DNA of 64,000 bases from Bombyx mori (GCF_030269925.1 NC_085108.1:7068001-7132000), one strand, 5' to 3'; numbered from the stretch's first letter, positions 44,693 through 56,574 are shown. Numbers and translations: made by a program. The notes: a model not told the origin generated them from the letters alone.

Positions 44693-45335
44693 CTCACGAC
44701 TCTGACACTCTACAAAACTTGCATACGCCCCGTCATGACCTATGCAAGTGTAGTGTTCGCTCACGCGGCCCGCATACACTTAAAATCCTTCCAGATTATT
44801 CAATCCCGTTTTTGCAGGATAGCCGTCGGAGCCCCGTGGTTCGTCAGGAACGTCGACCTCCATGACGACCTAGACTTAGAGTCCGTCAATAAGTATTTGC
44901 AGTCGGCGTCGATGCGCCACTTCGATAAAGCGGCACGACACGAGAACCCTCTCATCGTGACCGCCGGTAACTACATTCCCGATCCTGCGGACAGAATGGA
45001 AAGCAGTCGACGTCGCCCAAAACACGTCATCTCGGATCCTCCCGATCCACTAACGGTGCTTTTAGGTACTTCAAGCACCGGTCACCGTTCTCGTCGAACC
45101 CGTCGCTTGCGACGAAGGGCTCGACGAGTAAATTAACTCTCAGACACAGCCCACTGAGTTTCTCGCCGGATCTTCTCAGTGGGTCGCGTTTCCGATCCGG
45201 TGGTAGATTCTGCGAAGCACGACTCTTGCTAGGGTTCGTGTTAGCATCGTCGTCAGGTTTGAGCCCCGTGAGCTCACCTACTAGCCACGGTTACGCTGAA
45301 ATAGCCTCTCAAGGATATCAGCTTAGGTAGGAAAA
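44690..45335 (+). pseudogene. Jockey-type LINE, truncated, with family B tail (family D)
   Basis: Open frame to 45136 encodes TLTLYKTCIRPVMTYASVVF, GAPWFVRNVDLHDDLDLES, YLQSASMRHFDKAARHENP and a basic end TRRLRRRARRVN. It is followed without a break by the family B core and A-tail. Only the last ~150 residues of the reverse transcriptase ORF remain. Confidence 0.8.
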
Positions 45336-45644
45336 AAAAAAGCAAGTTTTGTAGACCTTATTACGAAGGGACAATTTGCTTCGCTCCAGGAATACTAGCG
45401 AAGGGACAGTTGTTTCATTAATTAATTAATTTTGTAATTTATCATTTAATTATCAAGTTTAAGCACACATTTTGAGTAACATATCTTCGTCAGTACAGCG
45501 TGGCACAGCGAAGTGTCGTGTCGAGATGCTCGGACACTTGGTCACTCCTTTTTTAGCTCCGACCCCTGGATCGTCTTCCATCCACTTTACCCATCACCAT
45601 GAGTCTTTTTAAGGTGTCAGAAAATAAAAATACATAATGGCATC

Positions 45645-46152
45645 TCAATTAAATAAATAAATATTTACTAACAATCACGCCACGTTAACTGGTCCCGTGC
45701 CAACTTACGAACCAACTAGATAACGGAAATAAATATAAGATTTTTATTATACACATACATATATTTAATATACATCCATAATCCTGGAAAAGAAATTTTA
45801 TATTTCGATGCCCCCAATGAACACTACGCTAACTCCAAATTCGTAGGTTTACAGGAGGAGCGTTTAAACGAAAAAAGTTGATAAAATCTTATTAATATTG
45901 CAGATATATTTATGGTTTTTTTTTGTGTAACTAGCTGATTTACTCTTGCTTCGAACCCCATCAATAATGATTTGTAATACTTTTAAAATAGTGAAGCGAT
46001 TTGCGTGAAAAAAGAATACTTCAACATTTTTAGTTAGAGTAGTGTTCATTTGAGGCATCGATATCATACAAATATCTTCCCTTGGCGAGATCCGAACCCG
46101 CGACCCCCTTGTGTAGTGACCATGTCACTTACCACTACACCAGACGGCCGTT
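45645..46152 (-). repeat. Family N tRNA-derived SINE, split by a small element
   Basis: AATAAATAAATATTTACTAA tail and body to about 45805, then 46061-46152 with GAACCCGCGACCCCC (B box) and CACTACACCAGACGG (A box). An intact copy is at 60332-60613. Confidence 0.75.
45806..46060. mobile_element. Short inverted-repeat element nested in family N
   Basis: CGATGCCCCCAATGAACACTA at the left pairs with TAGTGTTCATTTGAGGCATCG at the right. About 255 bp. Defined by comparison with the intact SINE at 60332. Confidence 0.65.
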
Positions 46153-46239
46153 GAAGTGAGATATTTCGTTCAAAAAAAATACCTCCATTTTTGTACTGGC
46201 TTTTCTTTTTCTTTTTAGAAACGTATCTACCGTGTTATA

Positions 46240-46255
46240 GGGGGGGGGGGGGGGG
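46240..46255 (+). repeat. 16-G homopolymer
   Basis: Sixteen consecutive Gs, followed 15 bases later by a truncated family D copy. It could be a replication-slippage tract or an assembly artefact. Confidence 0.9.
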
Positions 46256-46269
46256 TTATCTATATACAA

Positions 46270-46640
46270 GAATACATTCCCGATCCTGCGGAAAGAATGG
46301 AAAGCAGTCGACGTCTCCCCAAACACGTCATTTCGGATCCTTCCGATCCACTAACGGTGCTTTTAGGTACCTCAAGCACCGGTCACCGTTCTCGTCGAAC
46401 CCGTCGCTTGCGACGAAGGGCTCGAGGAGTAAATTAACCCTCAGACACAGCCCGTTGAGTTTCTCGCCGATCTTCTCAGTGGGTCGTGTTTCCGATCCGG
46501 TGGTAGATTCTGCGAAGCACGGCTCTTGCTAGGGTTCGCGTTAGCAACGTCGTCAGGTTTGAGCCCCGTGAGCTCAGCTACTAGTTAAGGCTCCGCTGAA
46601 ATAGCCTCTCAAGGCTATCAGCTTAGATAGGAAAAAAAAA
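46270..46640 (+). pseudogene. Family D LINE 3' end with family B tail
   Basis: ACATTCCCGATCCTGCGGAA matches the 44980 region; continues to CAGCTTAGATAGGAAAAAAA. Confidence 0.8.
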
Positions 46641-46796
46641 ACCAAGAACTGTTGGTAGGTTGTTTTAAGCAGAAATAGTAGATACGAGTTATTGATTAAT
46701 TTTAAAATGGTAAATAAGCGAACCACCGTGACACGAATACGGCTGCATAATTAATTGTCCGTTCGATCACGTGATGATTGCGTATGGTAGCTTTTT

Positions 46797-46935
46797 TAAT
46801 TTTTTTTTGTTGCTAAGATGTGTGGACGACATCACAGCCCACCTGGTGTTAAGTGGTTACTGGAGCCTATAGACATCTACAACGTAAATGCGCTACCCAC
46901 CTTGAGAAATAAGTTCCAACTTCTCAAGTATGGCT
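46797..46935 (-). repeat. Family A copy, 5'-truncated
   Basis: TTTTTTTTTGTTGCTAAGATG to AAGTTCCAACTTCTCAAG. Confidence 0.75.
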
Positions 46936-47017
46936 GTGGTAAATCTGTGGTACGGTACTTTACTAACCACCTAACGCTAGATTTATATATTTATATAGAT
47001 ATTTAAGAAGTTGTCGT

Positions 47018-47474
47018 GGCCTAAAGGATAAGACGTCCGGTGCATTCGTATATAGCGATGCACCGGTGTTCGAATCCCGCAGGCGGGTACCAATTTTTCC
47101 AATGAAATACGTACTTAACAAATGTTTACGATTGACTCTCACGGCGAAGGATAAATCGTGTAATAAAAATCAAGCCCGCAATATTATAATTTGCGTAATT
47201 ACTGGTGGTAGGACCTCTTGTGACTCCGCGCGGGTAGGTACCACCGCCAAAAAAAATAATCAAAAAAATGCTGCCTGCCGCCATGCCTGTTTCTGCCGTG
47301 AAGCAGTAATGCGTTTCGGTTTTAAGGATGGGGCAGCCGTTGTAACTATACTGAGACCTTAGAACTTATATCTCAAGGTGTGTGGCGCATTTACGTTGTA
47401 GATGTCTATGGGTTCCAGTAACTACTTAACACCAGGTAGGCTGTGAGCTCGTCCAGCCATCTAAGCAATAAAAT
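47018..47474 (+). repeat. Full-length family A SINE with tRNA-like head
   Basis: Head GTCGTGGCCTAAAGGATAAG (A box) and GGTGTTCGAATCCCGCAGG (B box), linker GCAATATTATAATTTGCGTA, body and AAGCAATAAA. A small A-rich insert lies at about 47245-47275. Confidence 0.85.
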
Positions 47475-47925
47475 GTCCAGGCGGCTGGCCAATCCTTCGG
47501 CTGGTCGTAGGACCGTCGAGGCGATTCGCCCGGTCCTTGTGGATTGGGTGAATCGTGACAGAGGACGCCTCACTTTCCGGCTCACGCAGGTACTTACTGA
47601 GCATGGTTGCTTCGGTGAGTTGCTGCACCGGATCGGAGCCGAGCCGACGGCAGAGTGCGACCATTGTGGTTGCAACTTGGACACGGCTGAGCACACGCTC
47701 GTCGCCTGCCCCGCATGGGAGGGGTGGCGCCGTGTCCTCGTCGCAAAAATAGGAAACGACTTGTCGTTGCCGAGTGTTGTGGCATCGATGCTCGGTGACG
47801 ACGAGTCGTGGAAGGCGATGCTCTACTTCTGCGAGTCCTCCGCAGATAACAGGATCTCCGACATGCCCCGCCCTCCATCCCAGGTGAAGGGCGGAAGTCC
47901 GGCGATTTCCTCCTGACAAAAAAAA
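47474..47925 (+). pseudogene. R1-clade LINE ORF2 C-terminus
   Basis: About 147 codons in frame to a TGA: RLANPSAGRRTVEAIRPVLV, GRLTFRLTQVLTEHGCFGE, CDHCGCNLDTAEHTLVACPAW (Cys/His zinc motif), NDLSLPSVVASMLGDDESW. Typical of TRAS/SART/R1-like elements. Starts abruptly after the SINE's AATAAA; 3' sequence to about 48100 may be its UTR. Confidence 0.8.
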
Positions 47926-48384
47926 AACAAAACCAATAAAAAAAAATAATAATAATATGTTAAGATTAATTCTCGTTATCGTAATTGTAAGGAATTTTGT
48001 ATACACACTCAGCACATTTGTCTTGTTTGGTCGTGCACACATGGCCTATGTTACAAGCCAGATTTTTGCTTCTTTTTTTACTTATTGTGTATCTTTTTAG
48101 CTTGTAATGTGTATTGTGTGCCTAATAAATTAATAAGTAAATAACAGATAAGCTTGCGGTGTTTTTTCAAGAGCGCCGAATTCTGAAATGGAGTTAGGTC
48201 AGATTGTTACCAAGGCGAAGTTAAACGGAGCAGGACAGTGACGGAATAGTGGCTGATATTAAGTCGCCGAGGTGCCAGAACTTATGGCCCGATGGATTGA
48301 TAGCATAGTAGAGATAGCGGAGTAAACTTTGACGAGAATGGCGGGCTATCGAACATTCTTCTTCATTTTCTCCACTTTATTCCT

Positions 48385-48590
48385 TTTTTTCCCTACCTAT
48401 GCTGATAGCCTTGAGAGGCTATATCAGCTTCGCCCTAACATGTAGGTGAGCTCACTGGGCTCAAACCGAAGTGATGCTGACACTGGCCCTAGCAATAGCA
48501 GTGCTTCGCAGAATCTACCATCGGTTCGGAAACGCGACCCACTGAGAAGATCCGGCGAAAAATTTAGTGGGCTGTCTGTGGATTCCTCAT
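48385..48590 (-). repeat. Family B copy
   Basis: TTTCCCTACCTATGCTGATA to AATTTAGTGGGCTGTCTGTGG. Confidence 0.75.
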
Positions 48591-48591
48591 T

Positions 48592-48745
48592 CCACTAGGT
48601 GAGGTCGGCACAGCGAATTTTTCTCTTCCATTCTCTTCTATCAGCCGTCATCTCGAACCTCACTCCCCTCTCTCACATATCGTCATTCACACACTCCATC
48701 CATGTCTTCTTCGGTCGACCTCTTCCCCCTCTATCGAACATTATG
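48592..48745 (-). pseudogene. LINE C-terminus, family L, copy 3
   Basis: Reverse complement of the 11046 copy (CACTCCATCCATGTCTTCTTC, GGTCGACCTCTTCCC). 48746-49320 shows nothing except a GCCCGGCAGTGGG LINE-tail remnant at about 48770. Confidence 0.65.
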
Positions 48746-49319
48746 GCATAAAAAGAAGAGACCTATGCCCGGCAGTGGGTATCAAATCTGAAGATTTCTC
48801 AACAAGGCCTCTGTCCGTGGTATCGACAAAGGAAGATTTGCCACTGAGCGTGTGAGATTGTGCGGTAGATCAATCCGAATTGTATAGTTCCGATCTTATA
48901 TCGAGGGGTGAAAGGCTATTGGGCTTAAGCGACAATTCGCTGAATACGCTAAATTTATCTTCCGAAGTCCCGTTTGCCTTTGTAAGCTCGAAAAAAATCC
49001 ACAAACAAAATTATATTTAAGTTCGAATTCGTAAAGAAATTTCTTAACGACCGAGTGTAAGTAACCTTTTTGTTTTTAATGTCGGCCCATCCGGCAAACC
49101 GCGCGACGCGGATCATTAAAATTCTCCATATTAAAAATTTATTTATAGTAGGCAGTAATAATAATTACGGGCAGTGTTACGCGGCTTGGTTAGAACCAAT
49201 CGTTTCGCTGCAGGTTCGTGCAGTGCGACGGTTGGTTTGTATGGAAACGGCTTTCGTATTGTAGCTAGCTAGTTCCTGCGGTTTTTTTTCCTCGAAATTC
49301 CTTACTGATTGTTACTTAC

Positions 49320-49392
49320 TGATTGAAGGAGAAAACATGTTGCGCCGACCCCAGGTGACTGGGAAAAGGGCAGGAGAATGATGATGATATGA
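49320..49392 (+). repeat. RTE-like LINE tail
   Basis: GCGCCGACCCCAGGTGACTG, GGGAAAAGGGCAGGAGAATGATGATG; a short (ATG)n end is typical. Confidence 0.5.
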
Positions 49393-49636
49393 TTTTCTTT
49401 AAGCGACACAATTAATTAGATGAGAAAAATCGTATAACTACGAGATCTTCGAAATAGATGACCCACTCAACACTGCTGCTACTAAATAAATCGAACGCGC
49501 GACCTAGATGAGTCTAGTTTGGAGGTACAAAAATAACACACTTAATGATTAGAATAGTTTAGGTATGTCTGATGTTTTACTGATCTTTTAGATTATTTTT
49601 TAAATTTAAATCTTTATTATAAAAAAAAGAACACAA

Positions 49637-49760
49637 TATTCCTAACCTAAGAAGTACATGTTATTATCCGCAACATGCTTCGTCAGATTACAGAAATAAA
49701 GTTATCAGCAACATGCTTCGTCAAAAAGTACAATACTTACTTTCAGCCGCAAGCGTCGTC
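49637..49760 (-). repeat. Family M repeat, copy 2
   Basis: GCAACATGCTTCGTCA occurs twice, 48 bases apart. Complement of 1098-1250. 49761-50320 shows nothing. Confidence 0.5.
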
Positions 49761-50324
49761 ATAAGTAACATAAAGGTCCACGCTAACAGCAATGCGCGCG
49801 TAGGCATCGGCTAGTCAAACAAGCCACTCTGGATCGCACCCGGCCCGAAAGTACCCATTACGATAGCAGCATTGCCACGCTGTATCACGTCTTTTAGATT
49901 GTGCAATAAATACAGTTCGAAAATCTAGAGGTTGTTTTAGTACTGTTGAGAATTTGGTCTTAAGTTTTGAAGCCAGTGGCGGCATTCACTGCGTGGTTTC
50001 ATTACTCCGGTTGCCAACTATAACCACGGAGGCGTTAGCCCGTTCTATGACAGACAAATAGGTATTGACGTCGGCCATTGTAAAGGCTAAGAATTAACTT
50101 CAGAAGCCCCGTGAGAATACTTGTATATATACAATTAAAGCATACCTAAAAACGGCTCACAGTTAATGTTGAGTCAGGTAAAGCTCACGATGACCTCAAT
50201 TAACTTTCAAACTTTCGCGTTTCGTTACTTTCATTGACACACTAAGAGCTGTAGAAAACTGTTCATGTTATTCTTAGTGAAGCTAGTTTTGGGATCAATA
50301 AGTTTAATCGATAAATGTTCTTTT

Positions 50325-50375
50325 TTCTCTATCTATTTGCTGGTGGCCTAAGGGGCTATCCCAGCTACGCTGGAC
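50325..50375 (-). repeat. Family B variant fragment
   Basis: CTATTTGCTGGTGGCCTAAG and CAGCTACGCTGGACGGGTAG. Confidence 0.45.
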
Positions 50376-50517
50376 GGGTAGAAAGGTGCTCTTATTAGTG
50401 GATAATGATAAAACAAATTTAAATGGAAGGGCTTCCTCGGCCGTGTACAGTCGGTTCTGGAGGTAGAGTTCCACCTGCCTACAATTCAATACTCTCCTAA
50501 AGCTTTAATTTTTTAAT

Positions 50518-50785
50518 TGCTTTTTCCTACCTAAGCTTGAGAGGCTATTTCAGCGTAACCTTAACTAGTAGGTGAGCTCACGGGGCTCAAACTTGACGGC
50601 GTTGCTAACACGAACCCTAGCAAGAGCCGTGCTTCGCAGAATCTACCACCGGATCGGAAACACGACCCACTGAGAAGATCCGGCGAGAAACTCAGTGGGC
50701 TGTGTCTGAGGGTTAATTTACTCGTCGAGCCCTTCGTCGCAAGCGACGGGTTCGACGAGAACGATGACCGGTGCTTGAGGTTACT
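50518..50785 (-). repeat. Family B copy with hairpin region
   Basis: GCTTTTTCCTACCTAAGCTTG to GATGACCGGTGCTTGAGGT. A CR1 scrap (AAAGCCTTGTTTGAAGAAAG) follows. 50816-51270 shows nothing. Confidence 0.8.
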
Positions 50786-51269
50786 CCTAAAGCCTTGTTT
50801 GAAGAAAGACATGTAGGTATTAACACTGGGGAGATATTATCATGATAGAGTTCTTCCAAATCCAAAGCCAAGATGTTCCTAGCGTAACTAAAATCTAAAT
50901 TGTCTACAGAGGTTCCAGATAATTTAGCTTTATAGACTATTTAAGGATTAAAACTGGAATATCTTCCTCCAACGCACTTTGGTATGTTTTTTCGAATAGC
51001 AAAATTATGTAAATGACACAAAAATAGGTTAAACCGATCAAAAGATAAATGTTGAAGCATTTATCTAACGATAAAAATGCAAACTATTGCGTAAGTAAAT
51101 TATGTTGTTTGTTTATATTATCTATGATAAACACGATGACAGACAGTTCAGCGCAAGTGACAGGAGTGCTTTTTTTAACAAGTTAAGCCGGTGGCAAATG
51201 GTTACGATTTATAATGGCGTTTTTAATGATTTTATGACAAAAAAGGTTTTTCAATAAATAGCTTGATCA

Positions 51270-52345
51270 TGCCTTCTTCTTCTCGCTTCGTTTTTCCTCA
51301 ATGCTGACGGTCGTGACCATCGTTTCGCCACAAGAGTTCATTTTGGATCACTCTACGCCATTTGACTCAATGACATGCTGTCTATTGATGGCATGCATTG
51401 CTATGCAGATGATAGCACGGGGGATGCGCGATATATCGGCCATCAGAGTCTCTCTCGGAGCGTGGTGCAAGAGAGACGATCAAAACTTGTGTCTGAAGTG
51501 GAGAACTCTCTGGGGCGAGTCTCCGAACGGGGTGAATTGAACTTGGTTCAATTCAACCCGATAAAGACACAAGTTTGCGCGTTCACTGCGAAGAAGGACC
51601 CCTTTTGTCATGGCGCCGCAATTCCAAGGAGTATCCCTGCAACCTTCCGAGAGTATCGGGATACTTGGGGTCGACATTTCGAGCGATGTCCAGTTTCGGA
51701 GTCATTTGGAAGGCAAAGCCAAGTTGGCGTCCAAAATGCTGGGAGTCCTCAACAGAGCGAAGCGGTACTTCACGCCTGGACAAAGACTTACTTTATAAAG
51801 CTCAAGTCCGGCCTCGCATGGAGTACTGATCCCATCTCTGGGCCGGGGCTCCCAAATACCAGCTTCTTCCATTTGACTCCATACAGAGGAGGGCCGTTCG
51901 GATTGTCGATAATCCCATTCTCTCGGATCGTTTGGAGCCTCTGGGTTTGCGGAGGGACTTCGGTTCCCTCTGTATTTTATACCGTATGTTCCATGGGGAG
52001 TGCTCTGAGGAATTGTTCGAGATGATACCAGCATCTCGTTTTTACCATCGCACCGCCCGCCACCGGAGTAGAGTTCATCCATACTACCTGGAGCCACTGC
52101 GGTCATCCACAGTGCGTTTCCAGAGATCTTTTTTGCCACGTACCATCCGGCTATGGAATGAGCTCCCCTCCACGGTGTTTCCCGAGCGCTATGACATGTC
52201 CTTCTTCAAACGAGGCTTGCGGAGATTATTAAGCGGTAGGCAGCGGCTTGGCTCTGCCCCTGGCATTACTGAAGTCCATGGGCGACGGTAACCACTCACC
52301 ATCAGGTGGGCCGTATGCCCGTCTGCCTACAAAGGCAACAAAAAA
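51270..52345 (+). pseudogene. CR1-like LINE reverse transcriptase, 5'-truncated and frameshifted
   Basis: Carries the palm motif HCYADD (about 51400), the thumb region MAPQFQGVSLQPSESIGILG and LASKMLGVLNRAKRYFTPGQ, and the C-terminus GLRRDFGSLCILYRMFHGEC to APGITEVHGRR. At least two frameshifts, near 51600 and 51800-51930, split it. Ends in the standard tail and poly-A at 52338-52350. It lacks the endonuclease and most of the RT. Confidence 0.85.
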
Positions 52346-52871
52346 AAAAAAGGTTCTTATCTGCCGCCTAGTAGACCATCGTGAACTGTGGTGTCGAGAG
52401 TAGAGATACAGATAATGACAGACAGACTCTAATTCCCTGATAGGACCACAATTCGCGTCCGAGCCCCGGACTATATTCCTGAAGAGACTGTTAAAGACGG
52501 GGTAAAGATGACACGACTGAAACGGAGCCCATATCTATAGCTCAAGCTCAAAGCTCAACTATATATGTCTGTTCAAAATTTAAATATACACGCAACGCGC
52601 GGTGTGCTCACGATTGATTATCTAGAGTTATAGACAACTGATCTACTAATCTCATTCATCTTTGTCAATGTATAATCGCTTCGGATAACGAACATAGGCA
52701 GTGCTGGTTCACCTGCGACAAGGTAACATTAGGGACAATTAAATCTAAAAATTGGATTCTCTTAACGCACATGTAATTCAAATTCCAATTACTTTCCTTT
52801 TTATTTAATGATACTCCATGTAAAACAAAATGCACTTAACGATACTGTCAGTTCGTACAGTGTAACTGTTT

Positions 52872-52985
52872 TGTAGGCAACGGCTTGGCTCTGCCCCTGG
52901 CATTGCTGAAGTCCATGGGCGACGGTAACCACTCACCATCAGGTGGGCCGTGTGCTCGTCTGCGTACAAGGGCAATAAAAAAGGC
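52872..52985 (+). repeat. CR1-like tail
   Basis: TTTTGTAGGCAACGGCTTGG to GTACAAGGGCAATAAAAAAG. 52346-52860 shows nothing. Confidence 0.8.
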
Positions 52986-53149
52986 CGTGTACGCTGCATG
53001 AATGTAAACTTAATCTTATGTAATTGAGACAATTTTCAATTATTTTTTTAAACCTTTAAAATGTTTATCATGAGTGAGCTGACTAAAGCAAGGTGGTTGT
53101 AAATTTTAAGACCGTAATACTCGTTTTAGTCGGACACTCTTGTCAGGTG

Positions 53150-53424
53150 GTCGTGGTTGCTCTGACGATGTACATGCAGGAGTATTTTGTTAGGTCGTCC
53201 AGGTTCCCGAGTATTGCTTTCCTGGCGATGCGCTTCCAAATCTAGTGCTTTGAAGCGTTTCGAGTACATTGGACCATAGTGGACTCAGTTACTTTCTTTA
53301 TTAGGCCAGTCCAGCGAGTTGGTGATCGGCCGCGTGATCTCTTGCCTTTCACCCGGCCTTGGAATACCAGTCTCTCCATCGAGTGCTCTTTTCTCGAGAT
53401 GTGACTAAAGAACTTTAAAACCAT
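53150..53424 (-). pseudogene. LINE ORF C-terminus, another family
   Basis: FFSHISRKEHSMERLVFQG, KGKRSRGRSPTRWTGLIKK, TMVQCTRNASKH, stop, WKRIARKAI match the FFGHI-R-GRSP-RWTDQI-type end of arthropod LINEs. Confidence 0.65.
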
Positions 53425-53728
53425 AGTATTACCATAATAGTACCTTAATATTAACTTCGCTTTAGGTTGAGCTGTCGTCCATACAGTTTCAAATGTCAGA
53501 TATGTTTAATTGCCTATCTCTTATCTTGAGTGCTGATATGCTGTGAGCTCGTTTAGATAGGGGCAATCGTCCTGACCATTCATGACACGCTTTTATCATA
53601 TCAACTTGACCCAAATCTATCTGTGTAAACTTTCAATTTGTGTTTTCATCAAATTCAATACGTCCTGTTAACTTATAAATGTGTACACGTATTTTTTTTT
53701 TTTTATTTTTTTTTATTTTTTTTTTATT

Positions 53729-54490
53729 GCCTTTGTAGGCAGACGGGCATACGGCCCACCTGATGGTGAGTGGTTACCGTCGCCCATGGACTTCAGCAAT
53801 GCCAGGGGCAGAGCCAAGCCGCTGCCTACCGCTTAATACTCTCCATAAGCCTCGTTTGAAGAAGGACATGTCATAGCGCTCGGGAAACACCGTGGAGGGG
53901 AGCTCATTCCATAGCCGGATGGTACGTGGCAAAAAAGATCTCTGGAAACGCACTGTGGATGACCGCAGTGGCTCCAGGTAGTATGGATGAACTCTACTCC
54001 GGTGGCGGGCGGTGCGATGGTAAAAACGAGATGCTGGTATCATCTCGAACAATTCCTCAGAGCACTCCCCATGGAACATACGGTACAAAATACAGAGGGA
54101 ACCGAAGTCCCTCCGCAGACCCAGAGGCTCCAAACGATCCGAGAGAATGGGATTATCGACAATCCGAACGGCCCTCCTCTGTATGGAGTCAAATGGAAGA
54201 AGCTGGTATTTGGGAGCCCCAGCCCAGAGATGGGAGCAGTACTCCATGCGAGGCCGGACTTGTGCTTTATAAAGCAAAAGTCTTTGTCCAGGCGTGAAGT
54301 ACCGCTTCGCTCTGTTGAGGACTCCCAGCATTTTGGACGCCAACTTGGCTTTGCCTTCCAAATGACTCCGAAACTGGACATCGCTCGAAATGTCGACCCC
54401 AAGTATCCCGATACTCTCGGAAGGTTGCAGGGATACTCCTTGGAATTGCGGCGCCATGACAAAGGGGTCCTTCTTCGATCAAGGATCGAT
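53729..54490 (-). pseudogene. CR1-like LINE 3' end with 227-codon open frame
   Basis: Uninterrupted from MAPQFQGVSLQPSESIG through EYCSHLWAGAPKYQLLPFDS to APGIAEVHGRR, so less decayed than 51270-52345. Long T-tract at 53691-53727 is its polyA tail. Inverted relative to the 51270 copy. Confidence 0.85.
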
Positions 54491-54809
54491 GATAAGACAA
54501 TAATTGTATTCTGTAATTTCCGGACAGGGATCACTGGGGTAAAAATATAGCATTATTTCGCTTATTTAAGCGTGTATTTTATTAATTTTATGAGAATAAT
54601 TTTTCCGGTCCGTCTGGCACGTGTTTTGAGTTGAAGGGTAGGAAATTCGTTGTTTTAATGTAAATTATGACTTCGTGTTTCAAGATGAGTGGCCTGTTTT
54701 AAATCACCTCACCTTGTGAATGTTCAGTTCAGGTAGATCGGGATGAGAATTGATAATGTTCGTTGACTTTCTGTCGGCTGACATCGCGCATCTATTAAGT
54801 AAGTTCAAT

Positions 54810-55024
54810 CTTCCCTATCTATTCGTTGGTAGCCTAAGGGCCTATTGCAGCTACGCGCGGACGTGTAGGTGAGCTCACGGGCTCAACCTGATAGTTTGCA
54901 AACGCCAGATAACACCACTAACGGTAGGCAGCGGCTTGGCTCCGCCCCTGGCATTACTGATGTCCATGGGCGACAGTAACTAAGTCGTATTCTCGTTTAC
55001 ATACAAGGGCAATTAAAAAAAAAC
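54810..55024. repeat. Family B fragment (-) followed by CR1 tail (+)
   Basis: 54810-54905: CCCTATCTATTCGTTGGTAG. 54917-55024: AACGGTAGGCAGCGGCTTGG to AAGGGCAATTAAAAAAAA. 55025-55610 shows nothing but TTTA repeats at 55487-55505. Confidence 0.6.
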
Positions 55025-55614
55025 CAGCCCTAGCAAATAGTGCTAATGGTTTTAATTAAATTAGCTAAAGTTAACCGGGTGGGTTGTTAAATTTTGCTCC
55101 CATTAATGCAATTTAAAAAAAAAACACATAGCATCCTCCACGAGACACGTAATCTAACTCTTAACTGTAAATAAATAGAAGGAGCGGTATTATCAACTGA
55201 TTTGTGATTACTTACAGTTGGTTTTGCCACTAACATTGACTCAACACAGTATTAATGCAAGAACGTTTATGCTTATTAGTCAGAATTAATACTTAATATT
55301 TTTCTATTTGCTTTAGTTGGTATAGTATTGGTACGGATTAGTCGAATTAGCTCAATACGAGGTGCAAGTTTCAATTGAATTGCAATAACGCCTGTCGCAC
55401 ACTTTGGGAACCGTATTCGTCGAACATGATAAATATTTTGACGTGCAACTTAATCCATACATAAGTACGCTGAGTTTCTCGTTGGATTTATTTATTTATT
55501 TATTTAATCAACAATGTTTCAACAGCATTTAACTAGAAACAGGGTACAGAGGATGTTTTCTCAGCAAATCGTGATTTCGATATGTTAGTAGATTCATTCG
55601 CGATGTAGCTGCTG

Positions 55615-55755
55615 CCCTTGTGCTGTTAGGTATCCCCCGAAGGTGCTCAGGCAGCTATTAGCTAATTCCATTCCCGGCTGAGCCCGTACTCGCCCGACCT
55701 GTCTTGGTGAAACTGGAAAGGCGTAAGAGACACCAGTAATCGTCTATTCACAAAA
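55615..55755 (+). repeat. Family P retroelement tail
   Basis: CAGGCAGCTATTAGCTAATTCC and GACCTGTCTTGGTGAAACTGG; the last part recurs inverted at 37645-37690. 55756-56570 shows nothing. Confidence 0.45.
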
Positions 55756-56574
55756 AAAAAAAAAAACATTTATAATACCCGGTGACATAGCACGTTCAAT
55801 AGCCGTGTTTAAATTTAACCATAAATAACGTTTTGAATAATAAACTAATGTAATTAAGAAATCACTGAATACGTAATTCGAATAAAAACAACAACAACAA
55901 AAAAGCCGACTCCACGTTATACGTACGTAACATAACAACTACACAAACTGTGCAAACCGTCGCAGTACAAACGTGCGCTTGACTCGGACGAAACGCGTTT
56001 AAAAAAACTTGCCATTTCGAATTTGCGGGTTTTGTTTTTTTTTTAAATTGAGTTCGTGTGAAATCGAATTTCGAATTTCCGTTTTCGGTTCCGGTATTGT
56101 TTGCGTTCTTCATTCGAAATTGTTTATAGTGATGCGTGTAGTGTTTTTTTTTCGAGTGATTCGTCATCTTATATGCGGCATACGATTACCATTATATACA
56201 GCCTTGTGAGCCTATGAAAACTCATTCACGGCATTGCGATTATATAAATTCGAATCTACGATTTACGGTTTTTATAAACATACGTGTTTAGTTTTTTTTG
56301 GTCACTCCAACCTTGACCTCTAGATGAAACATTTAGAATTTCCATTTTACAAAAAAAACGCTAGTATCTATTGTATTTCCATTAGAAGCAAACACAATAT
56401 ACATAATTTGAAATGTTCAAGCTGGTTACCCGACCGTGTCGTTAAAATTTACTTAATAATTTAAAAAGAAATACTTCTATTTTCCCCTTTTTATTACTTA
56501 GCCAAGGCGGTAATCTAATGCAATACTGTTACTTTTTTTTTTTTTAATAAATTGGTCTACATGACTGTGTTTAC

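Noticed and set aside
47018..47095. tRNA gene
   Set aside because: It is the head of a full-length family A SINE, also seen at 5763-6205 and 61526-61947.
47461..48042. 193-codon minus-strand reading frame as a gene
   Set aside because: It is antisense to the R1-type LINE fragment, whose plus-strand frame has the clear zinc motif.
53926..54550. 123- and 187-codon plus-strand frames
   Set aside because: Antisense to the CR1-like reverse-transcriptase frame at 53774-54457.
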